Shown: piece by piece, positions 1-12,212 of the stretch
Numbering within the stretch: the stretch's first letter is position 1
How the letters are laid out: each line of letters begins with the position of its first letter
Origin: Lytechinus variegatus
Taxonomy: Eukaryota; Echinodermata; Echinoidea; Temnopleuroida; Toxopneustidae
Assembly: GCF_018143015.1 (NCBI RefSeq)
Contig: NC_054744.1
Location: 5,391,059 to 5,455,058 of the forward strand
Direction: 5' to 3'
Length of the DNA stretch: 64,000 nt
Position numbers and translations under genes: made by a program
The notes under the pieces: generated by a model
Told to the model about the DNA's origin: nothing
Databases searched by the model: none
The model's input: the letters and a program-made list of their open reading frames with translations, nothing else

Positions 1-3000
1 ACTGATAACTTGCACACGTTGTCCGTACCCCTATACCAGCACTGCGTTAGTTTGGTAACGTAATCGACCATGCATGAATAAAGAGAACGATAAGCTCGAA
101 TTTGATTGGACCAATTTTCTTCCACCTGTCGCGCAAACTTCTTTTCAGCTCAATGAGGGGGTAATTGGAGTTTAAATATTAGGCCGTGGCACAGCGGAAT
201 ATCACTCGTATAGTCGTATTCACCCCTTTTTTCTCTTCGTGTTTTCTTTCCTTTTATATCTTTTCCTTCTTTCACTATTATTTTACATTGCCCCTTTAAG
301 GTTGCCATTCTTTGATCAAATATGATAATGATCACTTCGAAAAGAATAATTGGATTAACGATGTAAATTTGAATAGGTGAACATGTATATGAAATTAACA
401 AAGTATTCAATAAACAAATTTGAAAAGGTTTCTACGAAAAAAAAGAGCGAAAGTGGAGGAATAAAATAAAATAAGGAGGGAGGACAAAAAGCATGATGAT
501 AATGAAGAACATGATAACTTCCATAAATTCATAACTATTTCATTGGTTGTCCTGCATCTGTAATTCCGTCTACTTTCCGGATTTTATCCCAAGCAACTCT
601 TCATTGGATTCTTTCCAATATTTGTATGATCATGACAATCTGCTCAGATATAGTAGCAGCCGCACTACCAAATAGTATGAAGTGAACAACTATCGACCTA
701 CTGATCGACTAATGAAATTGAATTCGTTCTAAATTGCCTAAATATATCTTAATTTGTTTTTGTAATGATTTCATTTTAACATTTTAACTGTTCCCTTATA
801 GTGACAATTTTAGTAGGTGGTGCGTAGCTTTATAATACATTAAATGATAGTGAAAAGGAAAAGGGAGACTTTAAAAAGATTAAAAGGGAAGAAAGGGCAA
901 CACCCCTGGGATTCCAAGCCCCCTACCCCCTCCCATATGAACATATCATGGCCGCCCCAGGTGACAAGCCCCTCCTGTCACTGATTTCTTAAACAAAAAA
1001 AAATCTCGGCGGTCATTCTGATTTATTCGCCAATTGAACAAGCGCCATCTGTCGATGAAAATAATCGACCTGGTAGCCTTTTAAAAAGTCTTTTTATTGA
1101 GCTATTAATTTAAGAAACAGAAGAAAACGAAGGAGGAAGAGGAAGGAGAAGAAGAAGAAGAAGAAAAAGGAAGATGATGATGATGATGATGATGGATCAG
1201 AAGAAGAAGATGGGGTGATCGTACCTCCCCTCACAAAAAAGAAGAATAGAAAAGGGAAAAACATTTCAGTTTCCGGCACTTTTTGAACACGTTTTTTTTT
1301 CTCGGTCTACTATTGATTATCACGGTGAGAGTATATCTTGCAAACAAGGTTCTTATATGAATTTGAGTAGAATTAAAGACAAAAAGTTATCTTACAAACT
1401 GATGAAAGAATATTACTGCTCTCTCGGTTTCAGCGGGTCAGTCTTCCCATACCTGCACCACTTTCCGAATTCGAGCAGCTTTTTCGCTCATTTGTAGAAA
1501 ACCATATTTAATTTCTTGACAGGCAGGTTTCTCATTTAACATATTCAAAGAGACTAAGGCATTAAATCAATGCTGCTTATAGAAAAAGAAATATAAGTTG
1601 TTCTTATGTCAAATGGAGGACAATTCGAAACTATGGTGCTATATACCCAGGAGAAGGAACAAATAATTCCAGCCCCTGCACACTTACCCCCCCCCCGTTT
1701 TATGTTTACATTTTCGAATGTCAAGAGGGTTTCTTAATCATACAAAAAGAAGCTCTTTTATGAAATGCATAAAAAATAATGACATGACCCCCACTTTGAA
1801 ACTTGACAGTTTCTACCAGGATGCCACTGTGTTATTACCACTGAAATTATATACACGTTGAGATTTTCTTAACTAAGCCAAGATTTGGTTAAAGTAGGAA
1901 TCTGCCAACTTTCAGACTGTTGGTTAAAAACATCCCATTCATTTTGCATGCAATTTTTTTTTAGCCATGCAACGTTAGGTAGGTATATGTTTTAGCCAAC
2001 TTATGGGTTGGTTAAAATATTTCCGAGGGTGTACCATCGGTCGGTTTAGAGTCCATTTCGTCAGAAAATCACAATTTTTCAGAAAGTAAAAAATAACGTC
2101 AAAATTGTGTTGATTCGCGCTTATATATAGCGCAAATCGGCCAAGACACTGCTACTGTCACCATGAAAGGGTTCAGGAAAGAATCAACTGACACTATGCC
2201 AAGGACTTGACGTTTCTCATAATGCTTGACATTAATCCAAAGTTAATTAACTTATCTAGTATTCTTGTATTCAGCCATTGGCATGGCACCAAACGTTGGC
2301 CATGTAGTTACATGAATACGCGGTTTGTTCTATGAAGAATATAAACTTTGGAAATTTGAGCGCTTTCCAAATGTCGTTAGAAGACAAATCTTAAAGCATA
2401 TGAATTTTCCCAAGGTTTGAATAAATATCAATCTGTCCAATTTCTTATACGTAGCTCAAATCAAATTGATGATACTCGCTTATATGAAAAAAAATGAAAA
2501 ATATTTATTTTGATAGTATTTATATTTAATGCTTGCGGGAAAATTTTAAGATGATATCAAGCAACTCCATTTTAGGCAAAGTACTTAATATTCTCCCGTA
2601 ACATGAATTATATTCCATCAACTTTAAATTGCCATGGTAACCTTATTTTCAATGGTTTATTAATTGGACAGAGAGAAAGGCAGAAAAGGATAGGCAAGAT
2701 GGGACATGGCGAGAGGATGGGATAGAGCGAGAGAGGGAGAGGGGGGAGTGAAAGGCGGTTGTGTGTCATGTACCGTCAAAGAGCCCCTCTTTCATTTTGG
2801 AAAAAAAATACTTAAAAAATTGTCATCGAGCTCAAAGGCGGTCCAAATAAATAAAAAATGAGCACACAGAAATATTTGAAATGGCTTAGAAAACATAATA
2901 ATCTACCCCTATAAAATTAGCAAACTTTAACAAATATGTTGATTTATTCAAAATATAGCAAGCAAGCGCCCCCCCCCCACCCCCCATAATATAGTGAAAA

Positions 3001-5200
3001 TATCACTCTAAACAGGGAGGCAACGATCGAAAGACAATCTTCCAAACATTAAAAAGGTACACACTAAAAATTGAATATCGAAGAAAAAAAAATATATATC
3101 TGACAAGCATGATAAGGGGGGGTGGCGAAAATGAGGTCATGCACCCCTTGACCACCCCCCCCCCCCCCCCCGATGCTACTGTCATTCATAATGAAATGGA
3201 AATGTATGAATTGCTTTAGCGGCTGTATAGTCAATGAACAATAATCGATCGGTAGTTACCATGAAGTACTTCCTTACTATTTAATGTGATTTCCGATTTT
3301 TCATCAATCACTGCATGCTCTGCGGGCACCTTTTTTGTACAGATATCGTTTTTCGACTGTCTTTAAGATGCGGGTTTATGTATAAGTATAATGACAATAA
3401 CGACAATTTTGATAATTCTTAATCTGCTTTTCATGTTGCAATTATGTGCACCGGTGTATCTCACAACTGTTTTTTTAAAGATCTCTAGGTTTTCGTTCCT
3501 GTAAACGAACCTGGTGTTTACATTTCCTTTATGAAAATTTTGAATAAATTTCTTTCAGAAAATCAAATTTTGTGAAAATGAAAGGAATTAAATGTTTATA
3601 TGAAAAAAAAAGAAATTATGGAATTGAAAGGGTATAAAAGGCATCACTGGCGTACAGCAGATGGAGGGGGTGGGGGCTTGGCGGGCCATAAACACCCCTC
3701 CCCCTAAAAAAAAAATCACGACCAAGAAAGGGAGAAAGGGAAGAAAAAGAAAGGAAAGGGTGAAATATGATACTATTTTTGAATATTACATCAGATGTAA
3801 TCACAAAATTAGAGTTTTGTGTAAAAAAGGTCAATTTGTGCTCGCTTGCTTTGCTCACTCGCGGCATTTTTAAAAACGTTGTCCAATACGCAGTCGCCTG
3901 GCTCCCTCATACGACACTGGGGTCATTTTTATGAAAAAGAATACAGAAAGAACATCAACCAACCATAAAAATATAAAGAATCAATGTAAGCTTTAGAGGA
4001 AGAAAGGTCTTAACTTTAAAGTTGGCATATGGTGGATTTTTCTGTTATGAAATGGGGGGGGGGGTCATTCTTATATTTTGTACACGGTTTTGAAAAAAGG
4101 GGGCACTTCACCCCGCCCCCCCCCCTTCCCGGTTCCGCAGCCCTGTTATTATACACATTTTCTTAGCTTTGGTCATGTCGAATCGAGTTATTTATAAAAA
4201 AAAAGGCAATAGATGAGCGGGGGCAAAACTCCCCTTCCATGGACCCAAAAATTCATACTAGATAATAAACCCGACGTAACCAAGGAATATATATTTTCCC
4301 ATTTAAAGATTTGTCTTTCAAATGAATAATGAAAAAAAATCAACGAGAAATCTTAAATGTCAGGATTTAATTAAAAAGAAAAACTATATCTGTCCTGTCA
4401 AGCCATACCACTCCGCTACTAGAAAACTGGACCCACTTGTCTATTCTCCCTTTTTGAGTAAAAAAAAACGTTTAAAAAATAGTTTTCGTCCATGAACCAT
4501 ATTTCACCCCTGTCTTGATTCTGAGGGCATTCACTTGCCAAAACATTAAGCAGTAGACAGATGCATTGGCACCGAATCACTCATTGTCGCATAAAAGTCT
4601 ACCAAGGCTTGGCGCAATGATGGGGATTGTTTTGAAATGGAGGGGAGGGGTAGGACTAAACAGGTGAGGTTGCGCAGATGGGAGGAGGGCAGATTGTCTG
4701 ACGTCACAGTGGGAACTTTTCAGGTTGAATAAACTATTCAACGAAGGATATATCAAAAGCGGTTGTTAGTTAATATCCCAGCTATGATACCGGAGATTGC
4801 AAATATGTTTATCATGATCATTACAATTACATCAGTTGGTAATTCTATAATATAAAAGGGAAACTTCAAAATGAAAATAATCAAGATTTGAACAAATAGA
4901 GTCAAATCCGACAAACACATCAATGAACCTTTTTTTAAAAAAAAATTAGTATAAAAAATAATGACATTGTAAAGTTTTGCATTATTATGGTGACACAATA
5001 ATTATGCATGATTATCTGATTATTTAGCTGTTTATCATTGAAAGCAAATAACCGTTTCATGAACAAATGATGATAAGAATAATAATAATAACAACAATAA
5101 TAATAATAAATGTATTAATGATATAGCATTACAACAAGAGTTCTACGACTCAATTGCAAAGCATACTTCATTGACTTTAATATTTTTTTATTCCTATTTT
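1..5200. other. gene-free AT-rich stretch
   Basis: I see no convincing exon here on either strand. The open frames are short and arise from low-complexity DNA: a purine tract near 1110-1230, C/G homopolymers near 1690, 2970, 3155, 4055 and 4115, and A runs. A G-rich block near 3645-3730 begins like other dispersed G-rich repeats in the window ('ctggcgta...'). A fragment near 2035-2065 resembles half of the ~105-bp palindromic repeat listed elsewhere. Confidence 0.6.
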
Positions 5201-5207
5201 TTATTTT

Positions 5208-5382
5208 TTAAAAGCAAGTTCACAGCTAGTTACTAATAATGCATTTCCATTTATTTAAAAGCAGGATGAAAGAGCATTGTAGATTAAATGCCTTGCTCAC
5301 GGGCAAAGGTGCCGCGGCCGGGGATCGAACCCGGATTTTTTCATGTATAGCCAGGTGCCTTAGACTACTCGGCCACGGCACA
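5208..5382 (-). repeat. tRNA-derived SINE, family 1, copy 1
   Basis: On the minus strand a tRNA-like head (starting gtgccgtggccgag, with B-box ggttcgatcc) is followed by a tail containing 'aaataaatggaaatgc'. The same head and tail occur at 9023-9207, so this is a dispersed SINE and not a working tRNA gene; the anticodon region does not fold cleanly. The tail carries an AATAAA-like hexamer. Confidence 0.75.
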
Positions 5383-5394
5383 TCCTACAGAGTA

Positions 5395-5537
5395 TCGATT
5401 TAACACCTGGGTGGATAGCGGCAAAGTGTGGATTGACACCTTGCCAAAGGACGCTATATATGCCGAGGTGGGATTCGAACCCACGACCCTCTGATTACAA
5501 GGCGAGAGTCAGAACCTGCTAAACCACGACGCTTCCA
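5395..5537 (-). repeat. tRNA-derived SINE, family 2, partial copy
   Basis: The minus strand shows a second tRNA-like head (gcgtcgtggtttagc ... ggttcgaatccca) followed by a shared 'ttggcaagg' segment. It matches the head of the element at 38692-38995. It lies directly beside the family 1 copy. The anticodon stem pairs badly, which argues against a functional tRNA. Confidence 0.7.
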
Positions 5538-5549
5538 AAAATATCATAA

Positions 5550-5625
5550 GAAGTCGTAGCAGCAGCAGCAACAGCAGTATTATTATTAGTATTAGTAGTA
5601 GTAGTAGTATAGTAGTAGCAACAGC

Positions 5626-5656
<31 letters not shown>

Positions 5657-5697
5657 ATTGTAGTAGTAGTAGTAGTATTAGTAGTAGTAGTAGTAGT

Positions 5698-5747
<50 letters not shown>

Positions 5748-5775
5748 TAGTATGTAGTAGTAGTAGTAGTAGGAC
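5550..5775 (+). repeat. (TAG/CAG)n trinucleotide array
   Basis: A nearly unbroken array of tag/agt triplets with an internal run of about ten agc/cag triplets near 5695-5730. It reads as the complement of the cta array that starts about 50 bp downstream. Confidence 0.95.
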
Positions 5776-5825
5776 GTACTAGGCTATATACTACAAATAC
5801 TTGTACTGCCGCTATATTGTTCCTA

Positions 5826-5846
5826 CTATCGTTACTACTACTACTG

Positions 5847-5890
<44 letters not shown>

Positions 5891-5891
5891 G

Positions 5892-5946
<55 letters not shown>

Positions 5947-6009
5947 TATTACTACTACTACTTCTACTACTACCACCACTACTACCACCACTACTACTAC
6001 CACTTCTAT

Positions 6010-6082
<73 letters not shown>

Positions 6083-6105
6083 GCTACTACATCTGCTGCT
6101 GCTGA
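5826..6105 (+). repeat. (CTA)n trinucleotide array
   Basis: About 280 bp of cta/act triplets with occasional ctt, ctg and cca variants. Open frames reading poly-Thr, poly-Leu or poly-Val across it are artefacts. With the upstream TAG array it forms a large imperfect inverted repeat. Confidence 0.95.
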
Positions 6106-6642
6106 AAAGTTAATGTGTGCGCTTTATAAGTAGCCACTATCACTTATTATTATCTTCATCATCATATTGTTAAAAGAGAGACACAGTATAAACGACCAAT
6201 ATATGAGTATTATGTAACCTGGTTTTACGCTGGAGACGAATCAGGTGTGCAAGTACCTGAGTTTCCGCCAAGTAGATCATTGCCACGATATGGTCTTAAG
6301 CCATCGCATCGTTGGACAACCTTCCACAGGATGTTAAACATGAATGTGATCCTGTGAACTAGATGCCAATGAATCCAACATGTGCCATATTTCTTGACCG
6401 TTACGTAACCAAACAACTTTTTAAGAATACCTTATCAATTAGAATGTGCCATTTGACATCGTTTGAACTTCGAAGCATTTACTGCCAAAGCAACAACATC
6501 TTTAGAAAGTCTTCTCATTTACTTTGACTTAGAGTAGAACTTGGTATCACTTTGACTTCTAGTTGCCAAATGTATTTCCGGTATCACCCGTGGTTTCTGT
6601 TTAAGATCATATGTTTAATGTAAAAAAAAAAACGAATTGGGG

Positions 6643-6653
6643 TATATAAAAGG
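6643..6653 (+). promoter_or_regulatory. TATA box of P16-like gene A
   Basis: tatataaaagg lies about 270 bp upstream of the start codon, the longest such distance in the cluster. Every P16-like gene here has a good TATA box, so this is probably the core promoter, giving a 5' leader of about 240 nt. Confidence 0.6.
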
Positions 6654-6911
6654 CAAAGAGCAAGGTGATGAACATTCAAACGTTTCGAAGACTTATCGAG
6701 AGATCCTTAGAAGCTCACCCGCTCTTGGGGCGCACTGGGTCAGTCCGTTAGCAGAGGATGACATTTCTAGAAGCTCAAATATCGCCATCATCTCAGCTTC
6801 TTCGGGATACCACATCTTCTTGAACATCCTCAACAATCGATTGTTTAAAAAAACATCTAAAAGTCGGTTGTGAACTCGTTTTGGTGAAAACGACTCCAGG
6901 AATCCTCCATC

Positions 6912-8435
6912 ATGCCATCACGTACAATTTTGCCAGCTCTTTTCATGGTTTTAAGTAAGTTAGGATCAATACAGATTCAATATTATATGTTTTTAATGTA
7001 TGTTACCCAATGGTTGCAATTGGGCAATTTTTCGTTGGTTTGATGTTTATTCATTTTCAACTGGTCCATGGTTTAATCAATGGGCGGCTTTTGCTTAAAT
7101 ACAACATTGTTGCATGTTAATGTCGAACTGGTTATTGTCATGGTTTAAATGAAATTGAATTCTGATACGTATAGGAAATGTAAGAATTTCACACTTTTTT
7201 TGGGGGGGGGGGGGTGAAGGAGTATTTGGTGATTCATATAATATGTATAAACAATCTAAAGAGACAGCGCATCAAAATTTCGTTCTTCAATATGAACTTT
7301 GATTTTTTAATTTGAGCATATCGGAGAAAAGATGTTCTTATCTTTATCCATAATGATAATAAAATCACACGATTGAAAATAAGGATAAAAAATATACACT
7401 CCATTTCGTTTTATTGTCACACCGGCGATCGAAGCCGACTATTTACCGATAAAAGCTATTATACCAATGACATAGCCCTGCTGGGGCGAACACAGTGTGT
7501 TCACATAGTGGATTATGTAAACATAATTATTATTCACACTGTTGAAATGCTTAAATTCAACAGTGTGAAGATATGTTCACACTGTGGACACCTCGACAGT
7601 GTGACTGCTCACATCGTGTTCACATGGTCAACTATATGAATATGTTTTTCACACTTAGTTGAAATGCTGGAATTTAACAGTGTGAAAGTGATTTCAAATT
7701 GTGTTCCACACTGTGAACACACTATTGCACAAACCGTGGGACACTGTGCTCTTTCCAGTCGGGACTATCGGTAGGTTTGGAGATGATTTCGTTGGCGCCA
7801 ATTAGTAAAACTCTTACTTTACTTTAGCCAGCAAGTACCAACATTAAAAAAAGAGAGAACTGAAAACAAATTTCTGAACATTATATCGGAACATCTTTCT
7901 TTTTCTAGCCTGCAGTATGGTCAGCAACCTTGCAGGAGCGAGGGTGGTTTTAAAAGATACCATAATGGAAGTCAAGCAGCAGCAGCCAGCTGAACTACGG
8001 ATAGAACCCTTCTATGGTGCTCCCGCCAATCAGGAGGTAGAACCAACAGGTATGACTGAGGTGACTGAAAGCGGCAGTCTTTCTGAGGAATCGTCCGAGG
8101 AAGATGATACGGATGTTGATACCGATACCGACACCGACAACGACGTCGACACGACAGACGGTAGCACCGCGGCGTCCATCAACATCGGGGCACTGCCGAA
8201 CACCAACGTCGAGTTGGTCAATGACGCGGGCGTCGTGTCTGGAAACCAACTCCCGATAAAGGGTAGGCCGGATCACATGCCTAGCAACCAAGATGTCAGG
8301 ATGACGTCATCGTCATCGAATGCGACGACCGGCATCGCCATCGCAGCCATGCTCATGGTATGCCTTGGCATGGGATCGATCGTCTTCGTGATCAGGAAAT
8401 ACAGGCACCATTTCCCTGTTGTTGTGCGGGTATAA
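6912..8435 (+). CDS. P16-like type I membrane protein A (two exons, 189 aa)
   Basis: Exon 1 is 6912-6954 and ends in phase 1 at a gtaagt donor. Exon 2 is 7909-8435, after a pyrimidine-rich tttctag acceptor; the spliced length is exactly 190 codons. The N-terminus MPSRTILPALFMVLTCSMV is a signal peptide. A Gln-rich KQQQ segment sits where paralogs have PQKQ. The middle is very acidic, with SEESSEEDD followed by alternating D-T/D-V residues. A GNQLP linker precedes one membrane span (GIAIAAMLMVCLGMGSIVFV), then IRKYRHHFPVVVRV. Role is inferred from architecture: an echinoid P16-family protein of skeleton-forming cells, with the acidic Ser-rich part outside the cell and the basic tail inside. 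The SxE/DxD content suggests phosphorylation and Ca2+ or mineral interaction. The C-terminal VRV resembles a PDZ-binding end and recurs in gene H. The intron holds a CACTGTT repeat element. A GPI-less mucin-like protein is the alternative; a conserved family of this shape makes P16 more likely. Confidence 0.75.
7476..7764 (+). mobile_element. CACTGTT-type inverted-repeat element, copy 1 (in intron of A)
   Basis: Bounded by ccctgctggggcgaacacag on the left and its near inverse (ctgtgctctttccagtcggg) on the right. Inside are stem-loops such as cacactgttgaaatgc / ttcaacagtgtgaa. Related copies lie at 15133, 37580 and 52700. There is no coding capacity, so it behaves as a non-autonomous DNA element (MITE). 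Confidence 0.7.
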
Positions 8436-8508
8436 CTTGATGGAGCTGTATGGAGATGTTTTCGCAATCACCATACCGACGCTTTCTGGAACGTTAAGAA
8501 TCTATTGT

Positions 8509-8722
8509 TTCATGACAATGTAGCCATTGTCGAGAATCTGTGAATCAAAACAGCAGCCGTCGTCCTGAACTCGGACAAACGACATAAGCCTATTGCAATT
8601 TTTCGACGATCTGCTGTCCCGGTCCACCAATTTTCGACAAAGACCTCTAAGCTGTTCCTTGTGATTTGACCGGCATTTTCAATAGATTTACTATGTTGTA
8701 GAATCATTCGTTGTAATTGCGA
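8509..8722 (+). repeat. repeat shared by the 3' regions of P16-like genes A, E and F
   Basis: This block (tcatgacaatg...attgtcgaga; then gatctgctgtcccggtc) also occurs at 25990-26196 and 32936-33128. At A it lies in the same orientation as the gene; at E and F it lies opposite. It is therefore a dispersed repeat, not an inherited 3' UTR. Confidence 0.6.
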
Positions 8723-8892
8723 AAAACCCACTATTGATTTGATCTGATTTATTGTTTTCTTCTGCATTCATAACATTCGTATACAATACAATTTTCATTA
8801 CGTAACAAACATAATATATCGGTAATTTATTTTGGTATGAATCATAAAGAAAAAAAAAAGTCATTCTAAACAAATATGATCTACTATTGCCT

Positions 8893-8996
8893 CAGTCTTA
8901 CAGACGAATCGGACTCCAGACCGACCTAAGCTATTACGTTATTTCCAATGACATGTCAACGGTCGGATTGGAGTCGGTTTCGTTGGTATGACTGTA
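8893..8996. mobile_element. ~105-bp palindromic MITE, copy 1
   Basis: Begins cagtcttacagacgaatcgg and ends with the near inverse (tcggtttcgttggtatgactg). Other copies lie at 15737, 23484 and 24385, all in or beside P16-like genes. Confidence 0.65.
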
Positions 8997-9022
8997 GCAT
9001 AAGGATTTGATGGTACCGAAGA

Positions 9023-9207
9023 GTGCCGTGGCCGAGTGGTCTATGGCGCCTGCCTAGACACGTGATAGTCCGTGGTTCGATCCCCGGCCACGGCACATAT
9101 TCCCGTGAGCAGTGCATTTAATCAACATTGCTCTTTTATCCTACATTCAAATAAATGGAAATGCTATAAGGATTCTTGGTAACAATGTGTCAACTTGTTT
9201 TAAAAGA
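9023..9207 (+). repeat. tRNA-derived SINE, family 1, copy 2
   Basis: Head gtgccgtggccgagtggtc, B-box ggttcgatcc, then the tail 'cctacattcaaataaatgg'. Homologous over its whole length to the minus-strand copy at 5208-5382. Its AATAAA (9150-9155) is the first good polyadenylation hexamer downstream of gene A. Confidence 0.75.
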
Positions 9208-9839
9208 AGATGAATACTTTATTGGAAACTGTGAGACTTATTATCAATATCCCATCCGAGGGAATATTTACGGATATAGTCTATACCATACCAAAGTTCA
9301 ATGTCGTACAAACCATTATTGAAGCACAGACTGACCACCAGAAAGCTTCCCGTGTAATAGAAGATCTTTCTGTAGTTTATATATATATGTTTTTCATGTA
9401 TATATATTGTATAAGTGTACTTTTTTAATATATAAATTAATGAGTGATTAAAGTGATTAATCACGTAATATAATCGGGTTTGATGATGACCATAATATAG
9501 GTGCAATTTTTCTAACAATGTACATAGCTAATTTCATAACAATTTTGGTTTTTCTTGGGGGGGGGGTAATGAAAGGGATATTAACTACGACTAGACATTC
9601 CATAGCTTTTGGAGAAGCATAAAACATGTACATGTATAATCATGTTCGTGATTGTAATATCAAAAATAATAATTTGATTGTTGCATAATCAAGTATGTAT
9701 GTTTTTCATGGTCTCGTTTACAGAAACGTTGATGATTTTATGAAATTCGGAGTGAAAAAGTAATAAAAACAGTCATTCATAAATGAATTCGAACTCGAGT
9801 GTAATTTACAGGGAGTTTTATATTCACTGTGTAGAAGTA

Positions 9840-10375
9840 GGGGATGGGAGAGTGCGAGTGATAGATTTAAATACAAATATTGAGAAGGGGAGCCTGAGAG
9901 GAGGGGGGGGGGGTAAGAAGTAGGGAGAACGGGATAGATGGAGGGAGAGAGAGAGATAGGGGGAGAGAGGGGGGGGGGGGAGTAATTTATTTATTTCGTC
10001 TCTTCATGTCATGCTAATGTACAGTGTGACCATCACAAAAGTAAATACATTGCTTTTTACACAAAAACGATGTATAATTATGATCATTTACATATCTGAT
10101 TATACCAAGGTTGCAGACATGCAGTGGTATGACAATATAAGCAGAAGCTTGAGCCGTTGTCACACCTTTGGATATATAAAATGCATGCAGAAATAAGAGA
10201 GAAAGAGAGTAATTGTGCAATCGAGAGAGAGAGAGAAAGAGTAGGAGAAAGAGAAATAGAAAGATTGAAAGAAAGAAAGAAAGAGGGAGGGGGAGAGAGA
10301 GATGGAGCGGGAGACAGACAGACAGGAAGGGGGAGAGAGAGGGGAGGGGGAAGGGGTGAGAGGGGAAGAGAAGGA
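9840..10375 (+). repeat. purine-rich (GA/GGGA)n tracts
   Basis: Two runs of g/a only, around 9890-9985 and 10195-10375, separated by ordinary sequence. They lie 250-700 bp upstream of the gene B promoter. Open frames inside encode only Arg/Glu/Gly or their complements and are not genes. Confidence 0.8.
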
Positions 10376-10616
10376 TAAGAAAATTAATAGTTAAATCCAT
10401 ATTTCAGTGTCTTTATTTAGAGCTTTTAAGCTGTCATTTAATGATAAATCAAAATGTAGCAAGAGTATAAGATTATATCATAATGCACAAAGGCATATAT
10501 CATCAATTACCACGTTGGCGGTCAATTAATGGATCAAAAGTTGGATTGCAGATGATATCCTGTTGCGTTTCGTGCTGGGAGCGCATCCCGTTTGGTGAAC
10601 AAAATGAAATGAAAAA

Positions 10617-10629
10617 TATATAAAAAGGC
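10617..10629 (+). promoter_or_regulatory. TATA box of P16-like gene B
   Basis: tatataaaaaggc, about 120 bp upstream of the start codon. Its core matches the TATA boxes of the other paralogs. Confidence 0.65.
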
Positions 10630-10747
10630 GAGAGAAAGTCCAGAGATATCAACTTGTTCCGAAACCTATTCATGGTCACTGCAGAACAGCTTAATTTCAT
10701 GCAATCTATAACATCGTAGCTCAGAATCCGGCATCTTCAAACCGAAC

Positions 10748-12049
10748 ATGGCATCCGTTCGAATCTTCAGCACCTTCCTCGTCATCAGTCTAGGTATAGT
10801 TTGCATCACTTTTTTCCCTTTTAAATATTTCTATCAATCAATTGTTATGTATGCTAGTGAGGTTTGTTATTCGGTATATGATATATATGAGATTTTCTTT
10901 TTAAATAGGAGGCTGCATTCCATGAGATTCAGTTCTAGCAGCCTCCCGTTACCAGACTACTAGTATCTGAATCATAATCTTGTCGATATTGTGTACGTAA
11001 AATTTTGCAAAATATATCATATCCTTCATCAAGATGTAATAAGTCATGCGACTAATCTTTTACTTTGGAAATAAGCGAAATAGAAATATGAAAATAAGTC
11101 ACTTTAGAAAGTGAAATTTTCTTGCACCAATTTTTCATCATGTGTATAAATCTTCAAATTCTATAACTACAAATTAGCTTCATTTCTGGAGATTTTTTAT
11201 TTCATATTTTGTCACATTTCAGAATAAGATTTACATTATAAAGCGGATCTGTGTAATCATCGTTCTTTTCATGTAGCCGTTTTCTCCCGGCATCTATTCT
11301 TCCAAGCATTGTGCTTATGATAGCTGGTCTTTGTTGTTTCTAATTATTCATAGTCTTACTTTTTACTTAGTATGAATTATGTCTGTACAAAGTCTATTGC
11401 TATTACCTGAATGGTAATTCATTTATGATAATTGTGTCTGTTGTTTATCATCATTGAGTAGCTTTATTTCGATTTAACATTAAATACAGAAACCCGTGCA
11501 AATAATCAAAACAATTTTTATTTAATTATAACAGCCTGTTCAGTGGGTATCTTGGCCCAGACACAACCCGATCAACCTACAAATGCTGCTCCACCGAATC
11601 AACCGACACCTGCAGCTCCACCGAATCAACCGACACCAGCTCCTTCTCCCGCCGCCAAACCTACCCCGGCTGCAATCACCTCAGGGAGCAAGAGTGCTTC
11701 TTCCACGTCAGACTCTTCGGAAGAGGCTCCCGGTCCCGCTCCCCCTCCCAACCCAGCTCCGGCCCCGAATCCAGCTCCGGCTCCAGGCCCTAATCCGGCT
11801 CCCTGTCCGGCTCCAGGCCCTAATCCGGCTCCCTGTCCGGCTCCAGGTCCCAATCCAGCCCCAGCATCAGCAGCTGGTCCCGTTCGGATAGCACCCGCTC
11901 CCCTAGGCTCACACCTGAGAAGGAGCGACTCATCAAGTGCGGCTGGCGTCGCTGTTGCCGTATTAGCAGCCGTCGGATTCATCGCAGGAGCAGTCATCTT
12001 CGCCGTCAAGAAGTACAGACACAATTCTCCCGCCCTATTGGAAGCCTAA
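10748..12049 (+). CDS. P16-like protein B, Pro/Ala-repeat variant (two exons, 186 aa)
   Basis: Exon 1 is 10748-10793 (phase 1, donor gtatagt, weaker than in the paralogs). Exon 2 is 11535-12049 after an acag acceptor; the splice gives exactly 187 codons. The signal peptide is MASVRIFSTFLVISLACSV. The ectodomain differs from its neighbours: PNQPTPA units, a short SSTSDSSEE acidic patch, then Pro/Ala repeats of the type PAPGPNPAPC coded by a 30-bp tandem repeat. Cys occurs once per repeat, unusual in this family. The C-terminal part is typical: SSSAAGVAVAV start of the membrane span, then VKKYRH and a short tail ending LLEA. I infer the same topology as the other P16-like proteins but with an extended, low-charge ectodomain. 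It could be a divergent P16-related paralog or a neofunctionalised copy. The repeat is prone to length polymorphism. Confidence 0.72.
11759..11878 (+). repeat. 30-bp coding minisatellite in gene B
   Basis: Repeats of ccggctccaggccctaatcc / ggctccctgt within exon 2. Two units are essentially identical and the flanking units are degenerate. It encodes the Pro-Ala-Pro-Gly-Pro-Asn repeat of the ectodomain. Confidence 0.85.
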
Positions 12050-12206
12050 GAAATGCCACATATATATTAAGGAAATTCTAAAGATAGGAAAATGCTAATA
12101 CTACATGTATCTCGTAATTTTTGAAATTCAATATCAGAGGAAATGAAATAATTCTGATATAATGTAAGCATGAGTTAAAGCTCAGCTCTCATTATACGAA
12201 ATTTTC

Positions 12207-12212
12207 ATTAAA
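12207..12212 (+). terminator. candidate poly(A) signal of gene B
   Basis: ATTAAA 158 bp after the stop codon. A canonical AATAAA occurs only further away, at 12901. Confidence 0.35.

Noticed and set aside
5300-5385. Possible functional tRNA gene
   Set aside because: The anticodon arm does not fold properly and the same head-plus-tail recurs, so it is a SINE.
5801-6133. Open frames of poly-Thr, poly-Leu and poly-Val on both strands
   Set aside because: Produced entirely by the CTA trinucleotide array.
7995-8291. 98-residue frame opposite gene A exon 2
   Set aside because: Antisense shadow of an acidic repetitive exon; the plus-strand frame has splice sites, signal peptide and paralogs.
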